62,774 bases of DNA from Methanolacinia paynteri (GCF_000784355.1 NZ_KN360941.1:1-62774); one strand, 5' to 3'; shown: positions 24,422-31,723, counted from the first letter of the stretch. Program-made: numbers and translations. The notes: generated by a model not told the origin, from the letters alone.

Positions 24422-25270
24422 TTGTCAGCGATTAATGTCTGCGATATCGACTGGAATGAGGCCTGGGGCAATCCTGATCCCGATCATAGAGGGAATACGG
24501 TAACCTGCATTGACAGATGGTCTGATTTGCACAGGTGCCGGAAATTTGACAAATCTGCAAAAGAGGATAATTACAGGAAATCACGGGCAAGAATACGGGC
24601 AATGGATATCAGTCCTGGTTCAAGGATCCTGGACATAGGTGCAGGGCCCGGGACACTGGCAGTGCCTCTGTCAAGAATCACCCGTGAAGTAACTGCTATT
24701 GAGCCGTCTCCCGGAATGCTCACATGCCTTGGAGAGAATATTCTGGAGTTCGGGATTAGTAATCTCAAAGTTATCGAGAAAAAGTGGGAGGATGTTGATC
24801 TGTCAGCAGACCTTTCAGCGCCATATGATATTGTAGTCGCATCATACTCGCTTGGTGTGCCCGATCTTAAGGAGGCGTTATTAAAAATGAATGACGCTTC
24901 CTGCAGGTATGTTTACATTTTCTGGTTTGCTGATATGCAGTCCCCCTGGCGGAGAAATTATGCTGATATCTGGGAAGACCTGTTCGGTGTTCCTGCACGC
25001 GAAAGACGGCCCCCTAATATTATCTTTAATCTCCTAAATCAAATGGGAATTTATGCCAGTGTTGAGGTTGAAAAGGAGGAGAACTACTCTTATTTTCAAA
25101 GCATTGACGAGGCGGTAGCCGACCAGTCATCAGGATTAAAACTTAAAAGCGGTGAGCAGGTTGAGATTCTCCGGGAATACCTGAGTGAAAAACTTGTACA
25201 CGAAAAAAACCGCTATGTCCTGAAGGGCATTTCATACCAGGCAAAAATATGGTGGGAAAAAGATATTTGA
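24422..25270 (+). CDS. Class I SAM-dependent methyltransferase
   Basis: 282 aa if it starts at TTG 24422 behind a GGTGA ribosome site; the frame is open from 24359, but a TATA-like box occupies that region. Motif I SRILDIGAGPGTLAVPLS, then VTAIEPSPGM and DIVVASYSLGVPDLKEAL. The N-terminal DWNEAWGN and late FWFADMQSPW suggest a methanogen-type subgroup found near FmdE or metal genes, from memory. Divergent from the DUF364 gene and convergent with fmdE. Substrate unknown. Confidence 0.8.
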   Translation: MSAINVCDIDWNEAWGNPDPDHRGNTVTCIDRWSDLHRCRKFDKSAKEDNYRKSRARIRAMDISPGSRILDIGAGPGTLAVPLSRITREVTAIEPSPGMLTCLGENILEFGISNLKVIEKKWEDVDLSADLSAPYDIVVASYSLGVPDLKEALLKMNDASCRYVYIFWFADMQSPWRRNYADIWEDLFGVPARERRPPNIIFNLLNQMGIYASVEVEKEENYSYFQSIDEAVADQSSGLKLKSGEQVEILREYLSEKLVHEKNRYVLKGISYQAKIWWEKDI

Positions 25271-25280
25271 ATCTCTAATT

Positions 25281-25859
25281 TTATGAATCAATTCCGGAAT
25301 AATAAGAACCCTGTGCACAGTTTGCACAGAGTACCTCCCCGTCAATAATTACTTCCTTGTCGTCAACGATCATTTCCCGGCACCTTGTGCAGCGGGTCCT
25401 GTTAATTGGGAGTCCGGGCATATCTCCTTTGGGAATATCCACGTGCACTTTTGTAAACCTGAAGAGATCTTCTTCTGGTGCTTCAAGCAGTATTCTTGAA
25501 GCCTCTTTCATCGCATCAGCTCCTGTTTTTTCTGTCCGCTTCTTTTCCAATACCTGAACCCTTACTCCTTCACCTGTCCTGTCATCAATATATGTAGCTG
25601 CAAATTTACCGTATGGCTTGTATTTCAGGGTTCTGTGCCCCAGTGAACAGCCTGTAATTGCCTGAATGGCATCTGCAAGGCATCTGTCTATTTCAACGTA
25701 AACGATAAGGTGCTTATTTCTCTCCATCGGATTCATACCCAGTTCACGCATTCCAATCATTGTCAGGCGGGTTCCAAGGACAATTCCTGCACATAAGCCG
25801 CCATGAAACGTTTGCGCTTTTTCAAGCAAAATCTTAAATTCCGATTTATCTTCTGCCAT
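25281..25859 (-). CDS. fmdE: FmdE-family protein
   Basis: 192 aa. Residues about 10-120 match the FmdE domain (FHGGLCAGIVLGTRLTMIGM, DRCLADAIQAITGCSLGHRT, KYGKFAATYID-like). The C-terminus has a TraR-like zinc finger, CTRCREM and CANC. FmdE genes occur with molybdenum formylmethanofuran dehydrogenase operons, but it is not a proven subunit; suggested roles are metal or cofactor handling. It stands alone here, about 15 kb from the Fmd genes. An 8-bp hairpin lies 32-52 bp upstream. Confidence 0.88.
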   Translation of the reverse strand: MAEDKSEFKILLEKAQTFHGGLCAGIVLGTRLTMIGMRELGMNPMERNKHLIVYVEIDRCLADAIQAITGCSLGHRTLKYKPYGKFAATYIDDRTGEGVRVQVLEKKRTEKTGADAMKEASRILLEAPEEDLFRFTKVHVDIPKGDMPGLPINRTRCTRCREMIVDDKEVIIDGEVLCANCAQGSYYSGIDS

Positions 25860-25890
25860 ATTATCACGTTTTTGATGTCTCTGGAATTCT

Positions 25891-25911
25891 CATAACCGGA
25901 AAACGGTTATG
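25891..25911 (-). promoter_or_regulatory. Perfect inverted repeat upstream of fmdE
   Basis: CATAACCG-GAAAA-CGGTTATG, 32 to 52 bp upstream of the fmdE start: a candidate operator or 5' leader hairpin. The 210-bp gap to 26071 is otherwise AT-rich and holds the promoter of the membrane-protein operon. Confidence 0.4.
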
Positions 25912-26070
25912 ACTGGTCTCTGGATCAGCAAAGTAAGCATGTTAACATAATCAACTAACTATTATGCGATTATTAAATAATAATGCTTATTTGTATTTGT
26001 GAGTACATCTTATTAAAATCGCACGTAATTTTTGAAATGTGGATTGGAAAATATGGATTGAGGACATCTA

Positions 26071-26889
26071 ATGACTGAAAACAATTCTAATCAGTGTTTG
26101 ATGGAGAAGGTCAGGAATTATTTTACATTAAGAGATATTGAGATAATTCTTGCGCTTGGAGTGGTCGCCTTTCTTACAAGCAGGTATGGACTTTCATATA
26201 TGTTGCCCGGCGGAACGGCACCTTCTTTTGTTCACGGATTTTTAAAGCTCCCGGGACCCGGTGCCGGAATATTCATAAGCAGCGCATTTATCTGTATCTG
26301 GCTTGTACTTGGCGTTCTTCTTGTGAAAAAACCAGGTGCGGCTTTAGGTGTCGGTGTTGTGACCTATATCCTGATGCTGTTAGGCTCGGTTATTCTTGGA
26401 ACAGGAAGAATGGACTGGCTTGTCGTCATGGTTGCAATTATTATTGAAATATTCGGGCTCCTTGCTATAGAAAAAAAGCCGTGGAGTTACATATTCCCTG
26501 CTTTCATAGGGATCATGGGTCTTATTACCCTGGCTTTAATGGCGACAGGGAATGCAAAAATGGGAGAGAGCGGTGCTGCGGCAACCGTATTCCCGCTTGG
26601 ATATGCAGTGACCGGAATTATTGCCATTTGTATCGCTGTGTTATGCTACATGTACCCGATGAAGTATGTATTCGGGGCAGGCGCAGCTGAGATATTTTAT
26701 ATCGTTTTCTGCTGGCTGTTTAATGGCAAGAGCGGTTTTGCAACGTGGGTTCCTGTAGCACCTGCGATTCCTGCATTGTTATCATTCGCACTTGTATGCG
26801 GGTCTTCTATGGCTCTGATTGCATATGGAATCAATGCTCTTTGGAACAGTTATAATAAAGTTCCACTGCCTGATACCGAAACAAACTGA
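26071..26889 (+). CDS. Polytopic membrane protein, unrecognised (paralogue of the next gene)
   Basis: 272 aa, about eight predicted membrane helices after a polar N-terminus of some 25 residues. Marks are LPGGTAPSFVHGFLKLPGPG and GIFISSAFICIWLVLGVLLV, with KKP turns after helices. The PGPGAGIF motif recalls substrate-binding (S) components of ECF transporters, but I cannot assign a family. The next gene shares the same plan (LP-G-T, L-LPG-GAG-I, KKPW). Ribosome site GAGG at 26062. First gene of a likely operon ending with a radical SAM enzyme. Confidence 0.7.
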   Translation: MTENNSNQCLMEKVRNYFTLRDIEIILALGVVAFLTSRYGLSYMLPGGTAPSFVHGFLKLPGPGAGIFISSAFICIWLVLGVLLVKKPGAALGVGVVTYILMLLGSVILGTGRMDWLVVMVAIIIEIFGLLAIEKKPWSYIFPAFIGIMGLITLALMATGNAKMGESGAAATVFPLGYAVTGIIAICIAVLCYMYPMKYVFGAGAAEIFYIVFCWLFNGKSGFATWVPVAPAIPALLSFALVCGSSMALIAYGINALWNSYNKVPLPDTETN

Positions 26890-26911
26890 TCTTTTTTTAT
26901 TTTGATTAATT

Positions 26912-27685
26912 ATGGCATATACAACAGGAAGTCCAGGTAATTCTACTGTCTATTTCTCTTTTAAAGAATTGGGAGTAGTGTTTCTGCTTGCCATTTTTGC
27001 AGTTGCATCTGAAGAGTATCTGCCGGCACTTATTCTTCCGACCGGGACGATCAACGGATTCGTATCCGATTACCTGATGCTTCCGGGAGGTGCCGGTGTA
27101 ATTATATTCGGGACTGTTCCCTGTTTTTTTATGATACTGGCCATGCTTCTGATAAAAAAGCCCTGGACGGGAATTTTGACCTCATTTTTAATAATTGCAG
27201 TCATCCTTCTCACATCAGGTTATGCGGCCATTCACCTGGTTGATGTATATCTGATTGCGGCAATTATCATTGAATTTGCATTTATGATTGATGAGAACAA
27301 CAGATTATGGAAAGATCTGGTTCCTGCAGTTCTCGTATTGTTAAGCTTCCTGACACTGGCCTTTTGTGCATTTGCTGCTCCTGAAGGTATTGTCCCGCTG
27401 TATTACGTAATCATTGCAGCTGCAGGTCTTGTTTGTGCTTTATTGTGCAGATTTTATCCGTATAGGTATGTTATTGCCGGTGGTATTGCAAATCTCTACT
27501 TCCTTTTTCATTATTTCATATTCTGGGGTCCCGGCGGACTGTTCTCGGCGCTGCCGTCCCCTTATTCACTTCCTGTATTGCTTCTTCTGGCGCTTTCAGG
27601 TGGTCTCCTTGCCGGACTGATAGCATATTTTGTTAAATATATTCTGAAAAATTTCATTTGGAGGACGAAAAATGGCAGCGTATGA
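26912..27685 (+). CDS. Polytopic membrane protein, unrecognised (paralogue of the previous gene)
   Basis: 257 aa, about eight membrane helices. Shares with the upstream protein the pattern LPTGTINGFVSDYLMLPGG-AGVIIFG and LLIKKPWTGI. It ends in a short basic tail. The 22-nt gap and common orientation suggest one transcript. The two could form a heterodimeric membrane complex. A tiny ORF begins inside its last codons. Confidence 0.7.
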   Translation: MAYTTGSPGNSTVYFSFKELGVVFLLAIFAVASEEYLPALILPTGTINGFVSDYLMLPGGAGVIIFGTVPCFFMILAMLLIKKPWTGILTSFLIIAVILLTSGYAAIHLVDVYLIAAIIIEFAFMIDENNRLWKDLVPAVLVLLSFLTLAFCAFAAPEGIVPLYYVIIAAAGLVCALLCRFYPYRYVIAGGIANLYFLFHYFIFWGPGGLFSALPSPYSLPVLLLLALSGGLLAGLIAYFVKYILKNFIWRTKNGSV

Positions 27686-27755
27686 GATAAACAAGTTAGA
27701 TTTATTATTCGAAAAAATTAAGTTATTTTGTAGAATTTACGGAGGTGATCATTGA
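27672..27755 (+). CDS. Possible 27-aa micro-ORF
   Basis: ATG at 27672 inside the end of the membrane-protein gene, encoding MAAYEINKLDLLFEKIKLFC followed by RIYGGDH, with its TGA overlapping the next ATG by 1 nt. Its codons 3' to the membrane gene contain the strong ribosome site of the following gene. It may be a leader that couples translation, a real micropeptide, or chance. No ribosome site of its own is obvious. Confidence 0.3.
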   Translation: MAAYEINKLDLLFEKIKLFCRIYGGDH

Positions 27756-27949
27756 TGTGTGTTCCAATCATTTTGTCCGATGCAGCTATGGGCCTGTTTA
27801 CAGCTCATGTTATCGGAATAGGCATTTTGGCAGGAGTTATGATATTTAACTCTAACAATGTCCGCAATGAAGCAAAGTCAGTTCTTGGTATAAATGATGG
27901 AATAATCGGCAGTGTCTGCAGACAGTTTTCTTCAATTAAATCAAGATAA
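27755..27949 (+). CDS. Small membrane peptide with a very strong ribosome site
   Basis: 64 aa: N-terminal MCVPIILSDAAMG, one hydrophobic segment (LFTAHVIGIGILAGVMIF), then a polar tail with one Cys (GSVCRQF). GGAGGTGATC at 27741-27750 fits the expected 16S rRNA 3' end over all ten positions, the best ribosome site I noticed in the window, so it is probably highly translated. The radical SAM gene follows after 12 nt. It could be a precursor peptide or a small membrane partner. No family recognised. Confidence 0.65.
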   Translation: MCVPIILSDAAMGLFTAHVIGIGILAGVMIFNSNNVRNEAKSVLGINDGIIGSVCRQFSSIKSR

Positions 27950-27961
27950 GGTGAATGTAAG

Positions 27962-28795
27962 ATGTCAGTGGCAGATTATGCTTATCCTCCGATACTTCAT
28001 CTGGAGCCGACAACTGCGTGTAATCTGAAATGCAGTTTTTGCCCGCGTGAGTCTCTTTGCAGTTCGGATGAATACATAAAATTTGAAGCGTTTAAACAGA
28101 TACTTGATGCTTCAAAATGCCGGTACCTTACATTACATGGATGGGGAGAACCTCTTATGCACGAGGATCTCCCCTCCATGATAGAATACGCCTCGGCAAA
28201 GAGGAAATTGTCTGTCAATTTTACAACCAATGCAACTCTTCTTAACAGGTATGGCCCGGAACTACTGGGCAGCGGTCTTGATGCAATAGCATTCAGCATG
28301 CCGACCCTGGAAAATTTTACATCACTGATTGAAAATAACATCCGGGATTTTATCACAGAAAAGGAAACGTCAGGAGATAATCTGGGCCTTAAGACTTATG
28401 TCAACATAGCCCTGATGCCTGAAAATTATGGTGAGATCTCTGAAATGATCCGGCTTGCGAAGGATATAGGGGTCGATTTTGTAAGTTTTGAGCGTTCTTT
28501 TCCGTGTGATAAAGAGATGTATAAGATGGAAAAGCCTGTAATTGCGCAGATAAAGAGAACTGCCCGTGAAATCGGGTGTGAGGTAAAACTTCCTCCTTCC
28601 CATACGACACCGTGTTGCCTGTTCAAAAACACGATGTTTGTCAGGACCAATGGTGATGTTGCACCGTGCTGTTACCGGACTGATGTAAAACTTGGAAATG
28701 TTTTTTCTGACAGTTTTTTTAAAATTATGAAAAACCGCGTGATGTTCTCAAAAAAGATGTCGAGAGATGAGATCTGTAAAAATTGTATGATTTAA
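27962..28795 (+). CDS. Radical SAM protein with SPASM-like C-terminus
   Basis: 277 aa. Residues about 17-27 have the radical SAM motif CNLKCSFC binding the [4Fe-4S] cluster; TLHGWGEPLMHEDLPSM follows as the SAM-contact region. The C-terminal third has a Cys-rich zone (TTPCCLF, GDVAPCCYRTD, EICKNCMI) like the auxiliary-cluster SPASM/twitch domain. Enzymes of this build often modify peptides or act in cofactor synthesis. It directly follows a 64-aa peptide gene and two membrane proteins, the layout of a peptide-modification locus. Substrate unknown. Confidence 0.85.
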   Translation: MSVADYAYPPILHLEPTTACNLKCSFCPRESLCSSDEYIKFEAFKQILDASKCRYLTLHGWGEPLMHEDLPSMIEYASAKRKLSVNFTTNATLLNRYGPELLGSGLDAIAFSMPTLENFTSLIENNIRDFITEKETSGDNLGLKTYVNIALMPENYGEISEMIRLAKDIGVDFVSFERSFPCDKEMYKMEKPVIAQIKRTAREIGCEVKLPPSHTTPCCLFKNTMFVRTNGDVAPCCYRTDVKLGNVFSDSFFKIMKNRVMFSKKMSRDEICKNCMI

Positions 28796-28831
28796 ATCTA
28801 GTGACACATTTTTAGTAATATTGAGTTTTTT

Positions 28832-28876
28832 ATTACAGGGTGTCTATTGATATCATATGATCTCTATCCCGCGCGA
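28832..28876 (+). repeat. 45-bp direct repeat, left copy
   Basis: Matches 29786-29830 at 39 of 45 positions. Both hold ATCATATGATCT and CCGCGCGA, and the right copy contains the perfect palindrome TGTCAATTGACA. The pair brackets the MNT/HepT locus. The 265-bp gap 28796-29060 has no convincing gene. Confidence 0.65.
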
Positions 28877-29060
28877 CGAATGGACAGCGATAATTTCAAT
28901 ATAGCAGGGTGCATCCCTGATTGGTTAGTCTCATATTTTTTTTCATACCAGGCATTGGCAAATGTTGATCCTGTCCCTGCGGAGGATAAACCAAGAACTG
29001 ATTTCCATAGTAAACCTCATTACCTCGTCTGGATATGTTATTCATAAACCGGGGATTTTT

Positions 29061-29372
29061 ATGGCAGGTAATTATAAAAGCATAAGGGAGGAGATTTTAA
29101 AGAAACTTGATGCAAATCTGCCTTATATTCAACAGAGTTTTGGGATTGAATCTATCGGCATATTTGGTTCTGTCAGCAGGGGAGAGGACACCGCAGATAG
29201 TGATATCGATGTATTAATTTCATTTTCGGCCGGTCAGGCTACTCTTTCAAATCTGGTTAATCTGGGAGATTATTTGGAAGAACTATTCGGTCGAAAAGTA
29301 GATCTGGTTACCGAACGTGCTTTGAGTTCTTATATTCGTCAGGATGTTATGTCCGAGATAATCCGCGTATGA
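29061..29372 (+). CDS. mntA: MntA-type minimal nucleotidyltransferase (antitoxin)
   Basis: 103 aa from ATG 29061; the frame is open from 28962, but that extension is not family-like. Nucleotidyltransferase motif GIFGSVSRGEDTADSDIDVL (about residues 32-51) with the G-S and D-x-D catalytic residues intact. In MntA/HepT modules this enzyme adds AMP to the HepT RNase toxin and so blocks it. The stop overlaps the hepT ATG (ATGA). Confidence 0.85.
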   Translation: MAGNYKSIREEILKKLDANLPYIQQSFGIESIGIFGSVSRGEDTADSDIDVLISFSAGQATLSNLVNLGDYLEELFGRKVDLVTERALSSYIRQDVMSEIIRV

Positions 29373-29709
29373 ACCACGACAGGATGTTTATCTGTCATAT
29401 ACGTGATGAAATAGAGTTTCTTTGGATGCTACTGAATCTTTGACATATGAAAAACTGGATGCCGATAAAATAATGCAGCATGTCGTTCAGAAATCACTGG
29501 AAATTATTGGCGAGGCTGCAAAGAATGTATCTCCTGAGTTGAAAGCAGAATATCCTGAAATACACTGGTCGGTTATTGGAAAAATGGGGGACCGTCTGAC
29601 GCATGGTTATTTTGATGTCAGCTGGGATATTGTGTGGAATGTTTTAAATGACGACATTCCTTCCTTAAAATCCGGGATTTCAGCAATAATATCTGATAAT
29701 GAATGGTGA
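29369..29709 (+). pseudogene. hepT: HepT-type toxin, frameshifted
   Basis: ATG 29369 opens a frame reading MNHDRMFICHIRDEIEFLW, which looks like a HepT (DUF86) start. At 29425 one G appears to be missing (TGGATGCT where TGGGATGCT would keep frame); the original frame stops at TGA a few codons on, and the rest (DATESLTYEKLDADK to the end at 29709) continues in another frame. The usual R-x4-H RNase motif reads G-D-R-L-T-H here, so its first Arg is Gly. The toxin is probably dead unless the base is a sequencing error or TTG 29422 starts a truncated protein. Confidence 0.75.
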
Positions 29710-29785
29710 CGCACTCATATTGTCTGAGTAATTATTTTATCTCATTTTTTACGCTGTTTTTACAATTTTTAGCAATTCATCCGGG

Positions 29786-29830
29786 ATTACAGAGTGTCAA
29801 TTGACATCATATGATCTGCATACCGCGCGA
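29786..29830 (+). repeat. 45-bp direct repeat, right copy
   Basis: Second copy of 28832-28876. It lies 77 bp after the hepT remnant, in a 357-bp gap that also holds the pilin promoter element at 29970-29993. Confidence 0.65.
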
Positions 29831-29969
29831 GGGGTAGATCTTTGCATATATATCCTATAGGCGGGTGAAAAAAATTCAGGTGATCCACCGGGGGCTGTTT
29901 TGGACTTTTAAGTACCTGAAAGCTCACTGGCGGATAATTAAAGGATTCAATCCATTATTACTTAACTTA

Positions 29970-29993
29970 TTAATGTAATTTAATTTATTTTAG
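29970..29993 (+). promoter_or_regulatory. 24-bp element shared by the + strand pilin operons (copy 2)
   Basis: Exact copy of 19816-19839 at the same distance from a pilin start. Downstream, 30031-30064 matches 19877-19910 in ATGGTGCT, AGTGCATCATAT and TATGGTGAATG, so the 5' leaders are homologous too. Confidence 0.5.
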
Positions 29994-30066
29994 CCGAATA
30001 TTAAGTATCAGTCCTTACAAACTTCGTGATCATGGTGCTGTAGTGCATCATATGTATGGTGAATGT

Positions 30067-30867
30067 ATGAAAAACGAAGATGCGGTCTCACCCGTCGTGG
30101 GCGTCATGCTGATGCTTGTTGTGACGATAATCATCGCGGCGGTTGTGAGCGGTTTTGCAGGAGGGCTTATCGGATCTCAGGAAAAGTCCCCTACGCTTTC
30201 TATGGATGTTACAATCGCAAACACGGGAAGTTATGTTGGAAGTGGATTTACGGCATCTGTATTTGGTGTAAGTGAACCTATAAGTACTTCAGACCTGAAG
30301 GTTGTTACCTCATGGTCGACGACTATGAAGGATAATACCGATCCCGGTCTTACAGAGCAGCAAAAAACAATATCGAATGGTGATATTTTTACAGGTGGAA
30401 ACACGAGTCTTCCAAACAGTGCCAATGTGATCTGTTATGTGGGTATGAGGACAAATGAAGTAACAAACTGGTCGTCGGCACCGTATGGAATGGGGGCAGG
30501 AATCGACCAGACAAACCCGACTGACCCCTTTGGAAGCGACGCTGATGCAGACCAGAAAACCGGATGGTTTGGGCAGTACACATTAAGAGAAGGCGTGAAC
30601 ATTTTTGCGTATCCGTATGGATCTAATTCGGGTGAGGCAATAGGAGGAAAACTGTCAACACCGGCAGAAAGTGGTTATAATGGTGCAACACCGTATGCCT
30701 ATAAGTGCGTCTCGGGCGGTTATGAAGAAGGACAGGCCGATCCCACACAGGCAGTACTGGGATACGGCTGGGAACAGCTTCGTGCAGGAGACACTGTCAG
30801 CTTAAAGGTAATTTATACACCGACAGGTGCTGCAATTTACAGCGCTAATATTGCTGTGGAGGACTGA
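30067..30867 (+). CDS. Type IV pilin-like protein, long class A (A5)
   Basis: 266 aa from ATG 30067 (MKNED) behind GGTGA; upstream in-frame ATGs at 30043 and 30052 lie in the conserved leader. AVSPVVGVMLMLVVTIII helix. Class A marks: LSMDVTIANTGSYVGSGF, VFGVSEPISTSDLKVVTSW, APYGMGAGIDQ, WFGQYTLREG (Gln in place of the sequon Asn), VLGYGWEQLRAGDTVSLKV. Cys in VICYVG and YKCVSGG. First gene of the ninth A-B pair, with aglB downstream. Confidence 0.85.
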   Translation: MKNEDAVSPVVGVMLMLVVTIIIAAVVSGFAGGLIGSQEKSPTLSMDVTIANTGSYVGSGFTASVFGVSEPISTSDLKVVTSWSTTMKDNTDPGLTEQQKTISNGDIFTGGNTSLPNSANVICYVGMRTNEVTNWSSAPYGMGAGIDQTNPTDPFGSDADADQKTGWFGQYTLREGVNIFAYPYGSNSGEAIGGKLSTPAESGYNGATPYAYKCVSGGYEEGQADPTQAVLGYGWEQLRAGDTVSLKVIYTPTGAAIYSANIAVED

Positions 30868-30869
30868 TT

Positions 30870-31520
30870 ATGATAAAAAATAACGATTCAGCGGTATCTC
30901 CCGTCGTCGGTGTCATGTTGATGCTTGTAGTGACAATCATTATCGCGGCGGTTGTGAGCGGATTTGCAGGCGGATTTGCAGAAGGGCAGACAAAAGCACC
31001 GCAGGCGACTATTCAGGGAGAGTTCAGTGTAACTTCTGGTCTTAAAATTGTCCATGCCGGTGGAGAAGCAATTCCTACGGCTGATATGTTGATAACAGTT
31101 AAGAACGGGCCCACATTCGGTCCGAATCTTGAGGCTATGTCAACGAACGCACTAAACCTTGCGACTGTTATTAATTCAGATGGTGTGGCTGTAATGTCCT
31201 ATGATTCGACCAATGGCGGTTTTGAAGGTTATGGCATTTCCTCGTTTAATCCGGGAGATACACTCTATGTTAATATTTCAAACTGTAATCCGACAATACT
31301 TCAGCCGACAGTTGCATTGAGTTCTAGAAAAGGAGATTATAGTTATAATGGCTATCACTGGATATTCACGGATAAGAATGGTATTGTTAATCCGGATAAT
31401 GCTTTCTGGGCACTGAACTTTGTAAACCAGAAGAATATCGGCAAATCATTCTACCTTGATGTGAATGACAAGGCCAGTGGAACGCTGATCTCACGTGCAG
31501 TTGTAACGATCAAGGGCTAA
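30870..31520 (+). CDS. Type IV pilin-like protein, short class B (B5)
   Basis: 216 aa. MIKNNDS then AVSPVVGVMLMLVVTIII. Class B marks: ATIQGEFSVTSGLKI, HAGGEAIPTADMLI, NGPTFGPNLEAMS, FNPGDTLYVNISNC before NPTILQP, NFVNQKNIGKSFYLDV. It keeps the LQP cysteine but has Phe (ALNFVNQ) where modules I and II have the second Cys. Starts 2 nt after A5. A T7 tract (31535-31541) follows and probably ends the transcript. Confidence 0.84.
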   Translation: MIKNNDSAVSPVVGVMLMLVVTIIIAAVVSGFAGGFAEGQTKAPQATIQGEFSVTSGLKIVHAGGEAIPTADMLITVKNGPTFGPNLEAMSTNALNLATVINSDGVAVMSYDSTNGGFEGYGISSFNPGDTLYVNISNCNPTILQPTVALSSRKGDYSYNGYHWIFTDKNGIVNPDNAFWALNFVNQKNIGKSFYLDVNDKASGTLISRAVVTIKG

Positions 31521-31723
31521 AAATAGATTTTTCATTTTTTTAGAAGACCTGATGCCAGAAAACCAGTACAACCCTAAACCTCTCTTTTATTCAGAAGGCA
31601 AACTCATTTCCGGTCTTCTTTTCTTTCCGTCAAAATAAAACTGACAGATAATTGGAACTCTTGAAAATTCAGAGGAGAACAGGGGTAAAATTATTTGTTT
31701 ATCCGGCTGAAATACTATCTGAT

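Noticed and set aside
28847-29047. 66-aa open frame starting in the left direct repeat
   Set aside because: The start lies in the repeated sequence and the translation shows no domain; probably chance.
6029-31520. Archaellins (flagellins) as identity of the pilin-like genes
   Set aside because: The N-terminal segment AVSPVVGVMLMLVVTIII is the PilA/DUF1628 type, not the archaellin type, and no fla/arl accessory genes are present.
4541-31520. Transposase or integrase that could move the pilin modules or the MNT/HepT locus
   Set aside because: No recombinase-like protein is encoded anywhere in the window; if inversion or movement occurs, the enzyme is elsewhere.
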